Assembly: GCF_015841355.1 (NCBI RefSeq) | Contig: NZ_CP064908.1 | Coordinates: 1,736,001-1,800,000, forward strand | Source: Synechococcus sp. CBW1107 | GTDB lineage: Bacteria > Cyanobacteriota > Cyanobacteriia > PCC-6307 > Cyanobiaceae | DNA length: 64,000 nucleotides | Direction of reading: 5' to 3' | Part shown: positions 18,053 through 27,950 of the stretch, piece by piece | Layout of the letters: each line of letters starts with the position of its first letter | Numbering within the stretch: position 1 is the stretch's first letter | The notes under the pieces: model-generated | Seen by the model: the letters and a program-made list of their open reading frames with translations, nothing else | Database searches by the model: none | Told to the model about the DNA's origin: nothing | Translations under genes and position numbers: made by a program

Positions 18053-19006
18053 TCACGGTGGCCTGTCTGATCCGATCCAGCCGCTCTGGGGTGATCCCGC
18101 TGGAGTGTTCCGCGCGCGCTGACGCCAGTGGCGGGCGATGTCGATCCGCCGGGCCATCCAGGCGCTGCCAGTGCCGGTCACATGCTCCAGAAACCGCTCC
18201 AGTCCGGCGATGCGGCCCGGGCGGCCGATCAGGCGCGGATGGATCCCCACCGAGAGCATCGACGGACGCTGTTCACCCTCCCGCGCCAGCCAGTCGTACG
18301 CCGCGATGCAGTAGGTGGCGAAGTCGTCCCCCTGCACGAAGCTGCCGCCGGCCATGAAGCGCATGTCATTGGTGTCGAAGGCATAGGGCAGCACCACATG
18401 CTCGCGGCCCGCCACCGCCACCAGATAGGGCAGATCGTCGTCGTAGGCGTCGGAGTCGTAATCGAAGCCGAACTCCTCCACCAGCAGGCGGCGCGTGTGG
18501 GGTGAGGCCGCCCCCTTGGTGTGCCAGCCCAGCGGCCGCGTGCCACAGGCCCGCTCGATCGCGTCCACCGCGGCGGCGATCACCTCCCGTTCCCGCTCCA
18601 CCGTCATGCCGGCATGGCGCTCCCAGCGGTAGCCATGGGCGGCCACCTCATAGCCGCGCCCGGCGGCGTCGCGGCCCAGCCAGGGGGCGCGGTCCATGGT
18701 GCGGCCGGCGGCACTCACGGTGCAGGTGGCGCCGAAGCGCTCCAGCAGCCGCACCAGGCGCCAGTAGCCGGCGCGGCTCTCGTAGGCGAAGTGGGAGGAG
18801 AGAGCCGGATTGGGCGCTCCGGTCACCGGCTCCACGATCTCGTACATGGCTTCGTTGGTCTCGTCGCCGTAGGCGAGGGAGAGTTCCGCGCCGGCCTCGA
18901 GGTTCATCACCAGCGACACGGCCACACGGGCCCCTCCCGGCCAGCAGGGGTCTGGAGGGGCGTCGCCGTAGCCGCGCAGGTCGATCGCCAGGGAATCGGG
19001 GCTCAT
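18053..19006 (-). CDS. Polysaccharide deacetylase family protein, PuuE-like
   Basis: The 317-residue protein has the NodB-fold pattern of the PuuE allantoinase/chitin-deacetylase-like group: LRGYGDAPPDPCWPGGARVA at the start, YEVAAHGYRW with a metal-type His, and SMLSVGIHPRLIGRPGR near the end. PuuE members hydrolyse allantoin, but others act on unknown amides, so the substrate is inferred only. The ATG at 19006 overlaps the stop of the upstream MFS gene (ATGA), which implies that transporter and enzyme handle the same compound. Confidence 0.78.
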   Translation of the reverse strand: MSPDSLAIDLRGYGDAPPDPCWPGGARVAVSLVMNLEAGAELSLAYGDETNEAMYEIVEPVTGAPNPALSSHFAYESRAGYWRLVRLLERFGATCTVSAAGRTMDRAPWLGRDAAGRGYEVAAHGYRWERHAGMTVEREREVIAAAVDAIERACGTRPLGWHTKGAASPHTRRLLVEEFGFDYDSDAYDDDLPYLVAVAGREHVVLPYAFDTNDMRFMAGGSFVQGDDFATYCIAAYDWLAREGEQRPSMLSVGIHPRLIGRPGRIAGLERFLEHVTGTGSAWMARRIDIARHWRQRARNTPAGSPQSGWIGSDRPP

Positions 19007-20326
19007 GGCGCGGCCCCCCCAGGCCGCTGCTGGCGCTGCCAGATCGTGAGGGCCGCCAGCAGCGCCATACCGCCGCACACCAGAGCGAACAGGAAGGGCG
19101 CCGCCGGACTGGAAGCCGTGAGCTCACCGCCGAGGAACGACACGATCGCCGCGGCCAGGGTGAACACCGCTGTGGAAAAGCCCATCACCCAGCCCTGCTC
19201 CTCGGCTGAGGCGGCCCGTGAGTAGGCCGCCAGCAGCGTGGGATAACCGATCCCGTGCAGGGCACCCGCCGGCAGCAGCAGGGCCAGGGCCAGCGGGCCC
19301 GACGGCACCGTCACGAAGGCCGCGATCACGCCGCAGAGCAGCAGCGCCACCCACCCCAGCAGCGCGCGGGGCGCCAGGCGGGCGTTGAGGGGCTCCACCA
19401 GCAGGCCGCTCGCCAGGGCGAGGCCGGCGCCCAGCAGGAACATGGCCAGGCTGGCCGCCTGGGTGCCGTAGCCGAAGCGTGCCGTGAGGCTGTCGGCGGA
19501 GAACACATAGAACCCCATGAAGCAGAGCATGTAGGGGAAGTACACGGCGGTGACCCGCAGCACGGCGCGACGCTCCAGGCCGCGGGCGAGCAACCGCCAC
19601 ACCTCCAGCGGGCTGAGCCGCAGCGGCGCCAGGGCCTGGCGGGCATCGCGGAAGCTGAGGGCGATGAACACCAGCGCCAGCAGGCAGAGCGCGCCGCCCA
19701 CCACGAACGGAAGGGTGGGCGAGGCCCATGGGCCCAGGAGTGCGGGATCGGAGAACACACCGCCGATGATCGGGCCGATCACCAGGCCGCCGCTCACGCC
19801 CACGTTGGCCAGGCCGAGGTTGCGGGTGCTTTCGGCCTCGCTGCGGGCCAGGTCGATCATCGCCGCCGCGGCGATCGGTTGGGTGCCGGCCGTGAAGCCG
19901 GTGATGGCCCGCGAGGCCACCAGCAACGGGAAGCTCCGCAGGGGGATCGCGGCGGCGGCCAGGGCGTAGCCGGCGAAGGCGCCCAGCAGGCAGATCAGGA
20001 TGCCCCGCTTGCGGCCGATGCTGTCCGAGAGGCGGGCCACGTAGATCGAGCCGAACAGCCAGGTGAGGAAGAAGGTGCCGATGGCGATGCCTTTAGAGGA
20101 CCTGCGCCTGGGATCGGGAGGTGGCCTCCGGCAGGAAACCCGAGCCGGCCTTGAGCAGCAGCGTGTCGAAGATCGGGAAGGCCAGCCCCTGGCCCATCAC
20201 ATCCACGAAGCACACCACCATCAGGGCGAGCACGGCGAGCCTGAGGGCTGGGCTCGAGGGCCCGGGGATGGCGGCGCCGCTCATGCTCACGATGGAGGGT
20301 GGGGTGGATCGTCCCATCGTGTTCAC
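19003..20326 (-). pseudogene. MFS transporter gene with a single-base frameshift
   Basis: Two overlapping reading frames encode one major facilitator transporter. The first frame (20326 down to 20093) gives the N-terminus and helix 1 (VVCFVDVMGQGLAFPIFDTL) and stops at TAA 20095-20093. The second continues from about 20094 with GIAIGTFFLTWLFGSIYVAR and the loop motif RLSDSIGRKRG, then ten further helices to 19003. Dropping one T from the CTCTAAAGG context joins QVL to KGIAIG exactly. It may be a real mutation or a sequencing error. ATG 20284 is an alternative start. The 3' end overlaps the PuuE-like gene by 4 bases. Confidence 0.75.
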
Positions 20327-20524
20327 GGCCTGGGCATCTGGCTACGAGAGGTGACAACGCTCTGAAGTTCCCCAGGCAGGTGCGGTGGGACCCCTGAGCG
20401 CAGGAGGCCCCGCGGTGCCGCCGCCGGGCATGGAGATCGCGCCATCCGGCCGTTGTGGCCAGCGCTGCCAGGGCGCTTTGGGCTGACTAGTTTTCGCTCA
20501 GATGATCCGGCTGCTTTCCGCCCC

Positions 20525-20872
20525 ATGGATTCCCTTCTCGAGCGGCTGCTGGATGCTGCACCGGTCAACATCAACGTGGTGGACGCCGAGGGGCGGATCC
20601 TCTACATCAACGAGGCCACGGCTGCCTGCCTGGGACGATCCAAGGCGGAGCTCCTGGGGGGCTCGGACCGGGATCTCCTTCCTCCCGAGCAGTTCGAAGC
20701 CATCCGGGAAACGGATCGGGAGGTGCTGCGCACCGGCAAGCCGGCGCGCACACGCATCCGCCTCGACTTCCCCACCGGGGGAAAGCTGATGATCGACCAG
20801 AAGTTTCCCCTGACGCTGCCGGACGGCTCCATCGCGGTTGGAGGGATCGCCATCACGCTGGACGACGACTGA
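20525..20872 (+). CDS. Single PAS-domain protein
   Basis: The 115-residue product is almost entirely one PAS domain: LLDAAPVNINVVDAEGRILYINEATAACLGRSKAELLGG, followed by a TGKPARTRIRL strand and GGIAITLDDD at the end. There is no kinase, cyclase or DNA-binding output domain, so it would act by binding a ligand or partner protein in the cytoplasm. The ATG at 20525 begins directly at the domain's first helix. Confidence 0.75.
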   Translation: MDSLLERLLDAAPVNINVVDAEGRILYINEATAACLGRSKAELLGGSDRDLLPPEQFEAIRETDREVLRTGKPARTRIRLDFPTGGKLMIDQKFPLTLPDGSIAVGGIAITLDDD

Positions 20873-20996
20873 TCGTTGCGGCCTCCGGCTTCACCCGTTC
20901 GAAGGCCGACCAGATTCGCAGGCTTGCGGCGGTGCCGTGGTCTGCACTGCAGTGGCCCATGATCCGGCGCCCACCCCCCGTTACCCCAACCTGCCC

Positions 20997-22028
20997 GTGA
21001 GCGAACCTGACCCCTCGGCCATCCTGGCCATCGCCAGCGGTTATGGCGTGTCCAAGGCGCTGCTCACGGCCGTTGGGCTCGGACTGCACACGCGGCTGGC
21101 GGCCGGGCCGATGACGTGCGAAGCGATCGCTGCCGCCTTCGAACTGCAGCCCCGGCCAGCCCGCGACTTTCTCGATCTGCTGGTGTCGGTGGACATGCTG
21201 GCCCGTGAGGGAGACGGGCCCCAGTCGCTCTATGGCAACACACACGCCACTGCTCGTTTTCTGGATCGCGGCCAGCCGGACTACATCGGTGGGCTGCCGG
21301 AGATCTGGGAGCTGCGCGACTACCGCTTCTGGGCCGACCTCACCGAGGCCCTGCGCACCGGCCTGCCCCAGAACGAGGCGAAGCATGCCGGCACACCGTT
21401 CTTCGAGGCGATGAACGCCGATCCGGAGCGGCTGGAGGCCTTCATGAACGCCATGAACGGCTCCTCGATCCGCAACTTCCAGGCTCTGGCGAGGGCGTTC
21501 CCCTTCGGCTCCTACGACACGCTCACCGACATCGGCGGAGCCGACGCGCTGCTGTGCCGTGAGGTGGCCGCCGTGCACCCAGCCATCCACTGCGTGAGCT
21601 TCGATCTGCCGCCCGTCACGCCGATCGCCGATCGCCGGATCGCCGCGGCCGGTCTGGGGGAGCGGATCCACGCCGTGTCCGGTGATTTCTTCGCGGACCC
21701 CTGGCCGCCGGCGGAGCTGATCACGATGGGGATGATCCTCCACGACTGGAACCTGGAGCGGAAGCAGACCCTGATCCGCAAGGCCTACGACGCGTTGCCG
21801 GAGCGGGGGGCGCTGATCGCGATCGAGGCCTTCATCGACGACGCCCGCCGCCACAACACCTTCGGGCTGTTCATGTCGCTGATGATGCTGATCGAGTTCG
21901 GCGACGCCTTCGACTTCACGGCGGCCGAGTTCCGCCTGTGGTGCTCCGAAGCTGGCTTCAGCCGCTTCGAGACGATCCCGCTGGAGGGGCCCTCCAGCGC
22001 CGTGGTGGCCTACAAGGATCCCCGCTGA
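20997..22028 (+). CDS. SAM-dependent O-methyltransferase (family 2)
   Basis: About 343 residues match the acetylserotonin/caffeate O-methyltransferase group: an N-terminal dimerisation winged helix (ILAIASGYGVSKALLTAVG), the SAM-binding strand YDTLTDIGGADALL, an acidic FDLPPV strand, and the catalytic His in MILHDWNLERK. The substrate is probably a small hydroxylated aromatic or polyketide but is not determined. GTG 20997 is chosen; GTG 20952 would add 15 residues. The 3' end overlaps the convergent amidase gene by 19 bases. Confidence 0.8.
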   Translation: MSEPDPSAILAIASGYGVSKALLTAVGLGLHTRLAAGPMTCEAIAAAFELQPRPARDFLDLLVSVDMLAREGDGPQSLYGNTHATARFLDRGQPDYIGGLPEIWELRDYRFWADLTEALRTGLPQNEAKHAGTPFFEAMNADPERLEAFMNAMNGSSIRNFQALARAFPFGSYDTLTDIGGADALLCREVAAVHPAIHCVSFDLPPVTPIADRRIAAAGLGERIHAVSGDFFADPWPPAELITMGMILHDWNLERKQTLIRKAYDALPERGALIAIEAFIDDARRHNTFGLFMSLMMLIEFGDAFDFTAAEFRLWCSEAGFSRFETIPLEGPSSAVVAYKDPR

Positions 22029-23542
22029 GGCGGCTCGGCCCCCAGGGTGGGCAGGAACCGGGGCGGTCGGCGGTGCCGGGTGGCCTGCTCGAAGGCAAAG
22101 GCGTAGCCGAGCAGCTTGCCCTCCTGCCAGGGCCCGGCGAAGAACGAGAGCCCCACCGGCAGGCCCTGCACCTGGCCGGCGGGCACGGAGATGTGGGGGT
22201 AGCCCGCCACGGCGGGCGGCGTGGAGCAGCCGCCTGGAAGGATGTGATCGCCCACCAGCGGATCGATCACGAAGGGCGGCGAGCCTTCGGTGGGGGCGAT
22301 CAGCGCCTCGAGCCGGTGCTCGCGCAGGGCCCGGTCGATGCCATCGGTGCGGCTCAGCCGGCGCAGCTCCGCCATCACCTGAAGGCAGGCCGGCTCGCCT
22401 GGGTCGCCCTTGGTCTGAGCCTGCTCCAGGAACTCCTGCTGGAAATACGGCATCACCGCGGCGGCATGGTCGCGGTTGAAGCGGATCAGCTCCTCCAGCG
22501 AGCGCACCGGTGCCAGCGGATGGCTCTGCAGGTAACTGTTGAGGTTGGCCTTGAGGCCGTAGCGGAAGAGTTCCAGCTCCAGCTCGCCGAAGAAGGGCAG
22601 CGCGCTGGCGCGCACCGGATCGATGATCTCGGCACCCAGATCCTTGAGCTGGGCGATCGCCTGCTCGATCACCGCATCGCTTCCCTCGTGCTGGCCGAAG
22701 CACTCCCGCGCCACCCCCAGGCGGGCCCCCTGCAACGCCGCCGGGTCGAGGAAGGCGCCGTAGTCCGGGGGGCGGTGCTCATCGGCGGGGTCGGTGGCGG
22801 GGTCATCGGGGTCGCGGCCGGCCAGCGCGTTGAGCAGCAGGGCCACTTCGGCCACGCTGCGCGCCATCGGCCCTGCGGTGTCCTGCGGATCGGCCACCCC
22901 GATCACCCCGGCGCGGCTGATCAGGCCCACGGTGGGTTTGAGCCCCACCACGGCGTTGCTGGAGGCCGGCCGCACGATCGAGCCATCCACCTCCGCACCG
23001 ATCGCCGCCGTGCACAAACCCGCCGCCACCGCCACCGCCGAGCCGGAGCTGGAGCCCAGCGGACTGCGATCGAGCACGTAGGGGTTGCGCACCTGGCCGC
23101 CACGGCTGCTCCAGCCACTGCAGGCGCGGGTGGAGCGCATGTAGCCCCACTCGCTCATGTTGGTCTTGCCGAGCAGCACCGCACCGGCCTGCCGCAGGCG
23201 GGCCACCACGGCCGCATCCCGCGGCGCGATGTTGCCCACCAGGGCCAGCGACCCGGCGGTGGTCATCATCCGGTCGGCGGTGTCGAGGCTGTCCTTCACC
23301 AGCACGGGAACCCCATGCAGCGGGCCGCGGGGGCCGCGCTCCTGGCGCTCCCGATCCAGGGCGGCGGCGATCGCTTCGGCGTCGGGATTGATCTCGATCA
23401 CCGCGCGCAGCGTGGGCCCCGCGGCATCGAGCGCCGTGATGCGCTCGAGGCAGGCCTGGCACACCGCCAGGGCGGTGCAGGCGCCCTGCTCGAAGGCGTC
23501 CTGGAGCTCGGCGATGCTGCAGGTCGCCAGGTCGAGGCTCAT
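22010..23542 (-). CDS. Amidase signature family hydrolase
   Basis: This 510-residue protein carries the amidase signature: catalytic Lys in GVPVLVKDSLDTADR, the Ser-rich core SPLGSSSGSAVAVAAG, and the nucleophile Ser region EVDGSIVRPASSNAVVGLKP. These form a Ser-cisSer-Lys triad. It is not fused to other domains and no gatB/gatC partners are nearby, so a role in amide or nitrile catabolism is more likely than tRNA amidation. The 3' end overlaps the methyltransferase gene. Confidence 0.87.
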   Translation of the reverse strand: MSLDLATCSIAELQDAFEQGACTALAVCQACLERITALDAAGPTLRAVIEINPDAEAIAAALDRERQERGPRGPLHGVPVLVKDSLDTADRMMTTAGSLALVGNIAPRDAAVVARLRQAGAVLLGKTNMSEWGYMRSTRACSGWSSRGGQVRNPYVLDRSPLGSSSGSAVAVAAGLCTAAIGAEVDGSIVRPASSNAVVGLKPTVGLISRAGVIGVADPQDTAGPMARSVAEVALLLNALAGRDPDDPATDPADEHRPPDYGAFLDPAALQGARLGVARECFGQHEGSDAVIEQAIAQLKDLGAEIIDPVRASALPFFGELELELFRYGLKANLNSYLQSHPLAPVRSLEELIRFNRDHAAAVMPYFQQEFLEQAQTKGDPGEPACLQVMAELRRLSRTDGIDRALREHRLEALIAPTEGSPPFVIDPLVGDHILPGGCSTPPAVAGYPHISVPAGQVQGLPVGLSFFAGPWQEGKLLGYAFAFEQATRHRRPPRFLPTLGAEPPQRGSL

Positions 23543-23588
23543 GGCTTGCGGATGGTCAGGACGGCTGGGGGGCCTGACAGTTGTCTAG

Positions 23589-24174
23589 CTGGGCGTCGCT
23601 GCCCTCAGCGCCGGCTGCCTCGCCGGGGCCCTGGTTCTCCAGCGCCCGGTCGCCGCTGACCAGAGCGTGGACTGCTGGATGAACACCAGCCAGCAGACCT
23701 GCACGGCCAGACCCTGGGGCCAGGGGGGCTTCGAGATCAGCTTCAGCCGTGGTGCGATTTTCCGCTTCGTGCCCGCCGGTCCTCCCACCACCGACAAGCG
23801 GCCGATGCGCGATGAGCAGGGCCGCCTCTGGCTGATGAGCGGCCACCACAGCTTCGAGCTCTTCGAACAGGGCGGCGATGGCAACCGGATCTCCGTGTCC
23901 CGCGTGCGCAGCCAGGGCGCCCCGGCGATGCGTCACCAGGCCCACAGCAAAGTGAAGCTCAGCGGCCACGGCCAGCCCACCGTGACCCTCTAGGCCAAGC
24001 CGAACTACGGCTCCGCGATCGCCGGCTTGGGCGTGTCGGGCGAGAGGCTCGACAAGCTCGCGTGCACCTCCAACAGCCAGGGCACCTGGTGCCGGGTGGG
24101 CTACCCCGGTCAGAGCGGCCGTGTGCTCTGGGCGCCCAGCGGGTCGCTGATCTTCCTCGGCGACGGGGAATGAG
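23589..24174 (+). pseudogene. Broken secreted-protein gene with in-frame TAG
   Basis: A continuous coding-like frame opens after TAG 23586 with a signal-peptide-like stretch (LGVAALSAGCLAGALVL) but has no ATG or GTG there. It runs through VDCWMNTSQQTCTARPWGQG and a Gly/Phe-rich region to a TAG at 23991-23993. The same frame then continues for 60 codons with SH3-like sequence (LACTSNSQGTWCRVGYPG) to TGA 24172-24174. A GTG at 23667 could start a shorter form. The family is not recognised. The missing start and internal stop suggest decay, or a two-gene arrangement. Confidence 0.5.
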
Positions 24175-24511
24175 CCCTCGCTAACCTACCGCTACCGCTC
24201 CCTTGGGGCCGGGTAGGTTGACCATGACAGGGTTGCTGGATGCTGTGGAGGATCCGGGATTCGCTGATGGTCCTGAGGGATGGTGAATCCACGAACGATC
24301 CTCCGCCTATCCAGGCTTTCTGGCGGAATTTCGCCAGCATCTCAGCCGTGGCGCCGCCTTCCCAGCGATCGCGGCAGCCGGGGTTGCCTGGTGGGGGCTG
24401 GCCAGGTGGATGAACAGAAAGACCTGAGGCCCTGCCATCGATTCAGGCACTGCAGCAAACCGCAAGCTTGAACAGCAGACCCGCGTGCATCGCGATCGGC
24501 ATGATGTTTTC
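24175..24511. other. Intergenic stretch, small inverted repeat only
   Basis: No convincing gene is seen. An 8-bp perfect inverted repeat, AACCTACC at 24183-24190 and GGTAGGTT at 24212-24219, lies just past the end of the broken secreted-protein gene and could be a weak terminator stem, though no T-run follows it. Confidence 0.4.
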
Positions 24512-24709
24512 ATGAACCTCTCCGCGCGGATCGCCCTCCTCGCCCTGGCTGGGGCCATCGCCACCGGCAGCGCCTACAGGCTGCAGGGCCAGAGGATTGA
24601 TGAGAACGGGATCCTGCATGAGCCATTCGCGCTGGTCCCGATCACCTACCTCCTGATCGCCGTCTCCGGCTTGAGCGCGGTATTGAGTGTGGCCTGTCGG
24701 AAGCAATGA
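24512..24709 (+). CDS. DUF3955-like small membrane protein
   Basis: The 65-residue product has two hydrophobic helices (LLALAGAIATGSAY and VPITYLLIAVSGLSAVLSVA) separated by a short loop RIDENGILHEPF. The GILHEP..L.P pattern before the second helix is typical of DUF3955 proteins, which are small inner-membrane proteins of unknown function. ATG 24512 is the natural start; an upstream start at 24485 would only add a polar extension. Confidence 0.65.
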   Translation: MNLSARIALLALAGAIATGSAYRLQGQRIDENGILHEPFALVPITYLLIAVSGLSAVLSVACRKQ

Positions 24710-24749
24710 CGCCTCTGACAGCCCTCAGCCTGGCTGCCATCCGCTTCCG

Positions 24750-25862
24750 ATGACGATCCGCCATCTCGCCCTGAGCGGCTACCGCTCCCTGCAGAACGTG
24801 GTGCTTCCCCTCGACCGGTTGACGCTGGTGACGGGGGCCAACGGCAGCGGCAAGTCGAATCTGCAGCGGGCCCTGAACCTGATCGTCGCCGCTGCCCGCG
24901 GTGAGATGGTGGGGGCCCTGGCCCGGGAGGGGGGCCTGCCGGCGGTGATGTGGGCCGGCCCGGAAAGGCTGAGCCGGGAGATGCGGCAGGGGGAGCGGCG
25001 GGTGCAGGGCGGCCCTCGCCAGCAGGCGGTGCGCCTGCGTCTGGGCTTCGCGGCTGATCCCTTCTCCTATGCGATCGAGCTGGGCTACCCCCAGGAGCGG
25101 CAGACGGCCTTCGCGCTCGATCCGGCCCTGAAGGGCGAATGGATCTGGGCCGGTGGCAGCTTTCATCCCCGCGCCGTGCTGAGCAGCACCCGGGGCCAGG
25201 ACGATCCCGACCGGAGCCTGTTCCAGAGCGGCGCCGACCCGCAGGAGCAGCCCGAGGTGCATGTGCTGCGCGAGCAGATCCTCAGCTGGCGCTTCTACGA
25301 CGGCTTCCGCACCGATGCCGGCGCGCCGGCGCGGCAACCGCGGGTGGGCACACGCTGCTTCGCCCTGGCGGGCGACGGCGGCGACCTGCCGGCGGCGGTG
25401 CAGACGATCCTGGAGAGCGGCGACGGCGACGGGTTGCAGCAGGCCATCGCGGATGCCTTCCCCGGTTGCCACCTGAGCGTGACCACGGAGGCGGGGCTGT
25501 TCCGGCTGCGCTTCCATCAGCCGGGTCTGCTGCGACCGCTGGACGCCTCGGAACTGTCGGACGGCACGCTGCGCTACGTGCTGCTGACGGTGGCGCTGCT
25601 CAGCCCGCGCCTGCCGCCCCTGCTGGTGCTCAACGAACCGGAGAGCAGCCTCCACCCCGATCTGCTGGCGCCGCTGGCGCGGCTGATCCGTTCAGCGGCG
25701 GAACGGACTCAGGTGTGGGTGATCGCCCATGCCCCGGAACTGATCGGCGCGCTGGCCGCTCAGGACCACTGCCACCACGTCCAGCTGCAGCGTGAGATGG
25801 GGGCGACGGTGGTGCAGGGGCAGACCACCCTGGAGCGCGGCGCCTGGCGCTGGCCGGGGTGA
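24750..25862 (+). CDS. AAA ATPase (SMC/RecF-like, AAA_21 type)
   Basis: The 370-residue ATPase begins with [19 protein letters not shown], the usual opening of RecF-like AAA proteins, then Walker [13 protein letters not shown]-type signature-like ELSDGTLRY and Walker [18 protein letters not shown] lie near the C-terminus. There is no long coiled coil and no TOPRIM domain, so it is not an OLD nuclease. Its TGA overlaps the GTG of selO (GTGA), so the two are probably co-translated. Its partner or target is unknown. Confidence 0.82.
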   Translation: MTIRHLALSGYRSLQNVVLPLDRLTLVTGANGSGKSNLQRALNLIVAAARGEMVGALAREGGLPAVMWAGPERLSREMRQGERRVQGGPRQQAVRLRLGFAADPFSYAIELGYPQERQTAFALDPALKGEWIWAGGSFHPRAVLSSTRGQDDPDRSLFQSGADPQEQPEVHVLREQILSWRFYDGFRTDAGAPARQPRVGTRCFALAGDGGDLPAAVQTILESGDGDGLQQAIADAFPGCHLSVTTEAGLFRLRFHQPGLLRPLDASELSDGTLRYVLLTVALLSPRLPPLLVLNEPESSLHPDLLAPLARLIRSAAERTQVWVIAHAPELIGALAAQDHCHHVQLQREMGATVVQGQTTLERGAWRWPG

Positions 25863-27637
25863 AGCTCGCCAGGATGATGCTCTCAGCCTCAGGGCCAGGC
25901 CCAGACGGCTCAACACCCGGGAGACCTTTGACGACCACACTGCAGACCACAGTGCCGACGACAGGGCCGATCACCACGTTCGCGGACTTTGCCCAACGGG
26001 CCGACTATTCATTGCTGGAGTCCCTGAAGGCGGATCCCCAGGCCACCGCTGATGGCCACGATCACCAGCCCCGCCAGGTGTTCTCCGGTCACTATGTGCC
26101 GGTGATGCCCACGCCGCTTCCGGCGCCGGACTACGTGGCGCACAGCAGAACTCTCTTCCATGACCTGGGCCTGGGCGATGCGCTGGCCCACGACGACCAG
26201 TTCCGCCGTCTGTTTTCCGGCGACATCACGGCGGCGCAGGGGCCGATGCGGCCATATGGCTGGGCTACCGGCTATGCCCTCTCGATCTACGGCAGCGAAT
26301 ACATCCAGCAGTGCCCGTTCGGCACCGGCAACGGCTACGGCGATGGCCGGGCCATTTCCGTGTTCGAAGGCGTGTTCAACGGCCGGCGCTGGGAGATGCA
26401 ACTGAAAGGCGGCGGCCCCACGCCCTACTGCCGTGGCGCCGATGGACGCGCCGTGCTCCGCTCCAGCGTGCGCGAGTTTCTGGCGCAGGAGTTCATGCAC
26501 GCCCTGGGGGTTCCCACCTCCCGCTCGCTGACGCTGTACGTGTCGCGAGCGGAAACCGTCCGCCGGCCCTGGTATTCCCCGAACTCCCGCTCGTTTGATC
26601 CCGACATCCTGGTGGACAACCCGGCCGCGATCACCACACGGGTGGCCCCATCCTTTCTGCGGGTGGGCCAGCTGGAGCTGTTCGCCCGTCGTGCCCGCAG
26701 CGGTGCCCATCCGGAGGCGCGCAACGAGCTGCAGATGATCGTTCAGCACCTGATCGAGCGGAACTACCGGCCGGAGATTGACCCGAGCCTGGAGTTCAGC
26801 GATCAGCTGGTGGAGCTGGCGGAATTGTTCCGCGGACGGCTCACCGCGCTGGTGGCGAAATGGATCCGCGTGGGCTACTGCCAGGGCAATTTCAACAGCG
26901 ACAACTGCGCCGCCGGTGGCTACACCCTCGACTACGGCCCCTTCGGCTTCTGCGAACTGTTCGATCCCCGCTTCCAGCCCTGGACCGGCGGCGGCGAGCA
27001 TTTCTGCTTCTTCAACCAACCGGTGGCGGCCGAAGCCAACTACCAGATGTTCTGGGCCGCCATCCGGCTGCTGCTGGAGGGCAACCCGGAGGCCTTGGCG
27101 CGGCTGGATCAGATCCGGGACGGCTTCGCGGAGGCGATGAACCAGGAGATGGAGGCCATGTGGGCCCGCAAGCTCGGCCTGCTCACCTACGACGCCACGC
27201 TGGTGAACGAGCTGCTGCAGCTGATGGTGAGCTCCAAGGTGGATTACACGATCTTCTTTCGCAGGCTCTCTGACCTCCCCGAGCATCTCTCAGCTCTGAA
27301 AGAGAGCTTCTATGTGTCGAGTTCCGAAGAACTCGATGCGCAATGGACTCAGTGGTTGCAACGCTGGCGGGATCAGATCACGGCCAACGGCGATCTCAGC
27401 GAGACCTCCGCAGCGATGAAACGCGTCAACCCGGCCATCACCTGGCGCGAATGGCTGATCGCCCCCGCCTATGAACAGGCGGCGCAAGGGGACACCACCC
27501 TGATCCAGGAACTTCAGGAGGTGTTCCGCCATCCCTACGACGAGCTGTCTGAGGAGCTGGCGGCCCAGTACGACCGCCTGAAGCCCAGGGAGTTCTTCAA
27601 CGCCGGTGGGCTGTCGCACTACAGCTGTTCGTCGTGA
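25859..27637 (+). CDS. selO: Protein adenylyltransferase SelO (YdiU)
   Basis: This pseudokinase-fold enzyme transfers AMP from ATP to protein Ser, Thr or Tyr residues, a role linked to redox stress. Family hallmarks are [20 protein letters not shown], the [21 protein letters not shown] helix, and [23 protein letters not shown] in the active site. The extreme C-terminus ends SCSS, with Cys at the position used by selenocysteine in animal SELENOO. GTG 25859 overlaps the ATPase stop; a later start around 25928 would also keep the fold. Full length, 592 residues. Confidence 0.92.
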   Translation: MKLARMMLSASGPGPDGSTPGRPLTTTLQTTVPTTGPITTFADFAQRADYSLLESLKADPQATADGHDHQPRQVFSGHYVPVMPTPLPAPDYVAHSRTLFHDLGLGDALAHDDQFRRLFSGDITAAQGPMRPYGWATGYALSIYGSEYIQQCPFGTGNGYGDGRAISVFEGVFNGRRWEMQLKGGGPTPYCRGADGRAVLRSSVREFLAQEFMHALGVPTSRSLTLYVSRAETVRRPWYSPNSRSFDPDILVDNPAAITTRVAPSFLRVGQLELFARRARSGAHPEARNELQMIVQHLIERNYRPEIDPSLEFSDQLVELAELFRGRLTALVAKWIRVGYCQGNFNSDNCAAGGYTLDYGPFGFCELFDPRFQPWTGGGEHFCFFNQPVAAEANYQMFWAAIRLLLEGNPEALARLDQIRDGFAEAMNQEMEAMWARKLGLLTYDATLVNELLQLMVSSKVDYTIFFRRLSDLPEHLSALKESFYVSSSEELDAQWTQWLQRWRDQITANGDLSETSAAMKRVNPAITWREWLIAPAYEQAAQGDTTLIQELQEVFRHPYDELSEELAAQYDRLKPREFFNAGGLSHYSCSS

Positions 27638-27643
27638 GCCGAT

Positions 27644-27890
27644 GCCGCTCGCCCTGGTGGCTCCCGTAATCGGCAAAGCCGAGGCAGTGAAACGGCAGGG
27701 TGACACCGCCCCGTGGATGAGGCTTCGCGGGTGAGGCTCTGGTTCTCCCAGTGGAACTCCAACGGGGAGATGGCGACGTCGTTGGTGCGGGTGGTAGGGG
27801 AGAACAACCGCTCACTCTTCTTGAGGGTGATGAAGAACACGTCGCAACGGGTGGCCTCATCGGAAAACATGCCTTCGCGGGCGGCATCAA
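27644..27890 (-). pseudogene. Decayed duplicate of the DUF3427-helicase 3' end
   Basis: On the minus strand this stretch encodes DEATRCDVFFITLKKSERLF and LEFHWENQSLTRE, nearly the same as the C-terminus of the large helicase (28586-31774). The copy lacks 71 bp relative to the parent; the missing piece is bounded in the parent by two copies of GCCCCG (28724 and 28795), and one GCCCCG remains here at 27708. The deletion shifts the frame. No start or upstream helicase sequence is present. It lies in the same orientation as the parent, with the TA pair between. Confidence 0.85.
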
Positions 27891-27950
27891 AGCTGGTGGG
27901 ATAGAGATGTGATCAACCATGCAACCAAGCCCACGTCAGCGATTGCCCGC

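Noticed and set aside
20090-20100. Programmed +1 frameshift in the MFS gene
   Set aside because: CTC TAA lacks the upstream Shine-Dalgarno-like element and slippery pairing of known +1 sites; mutation or error is simpler.
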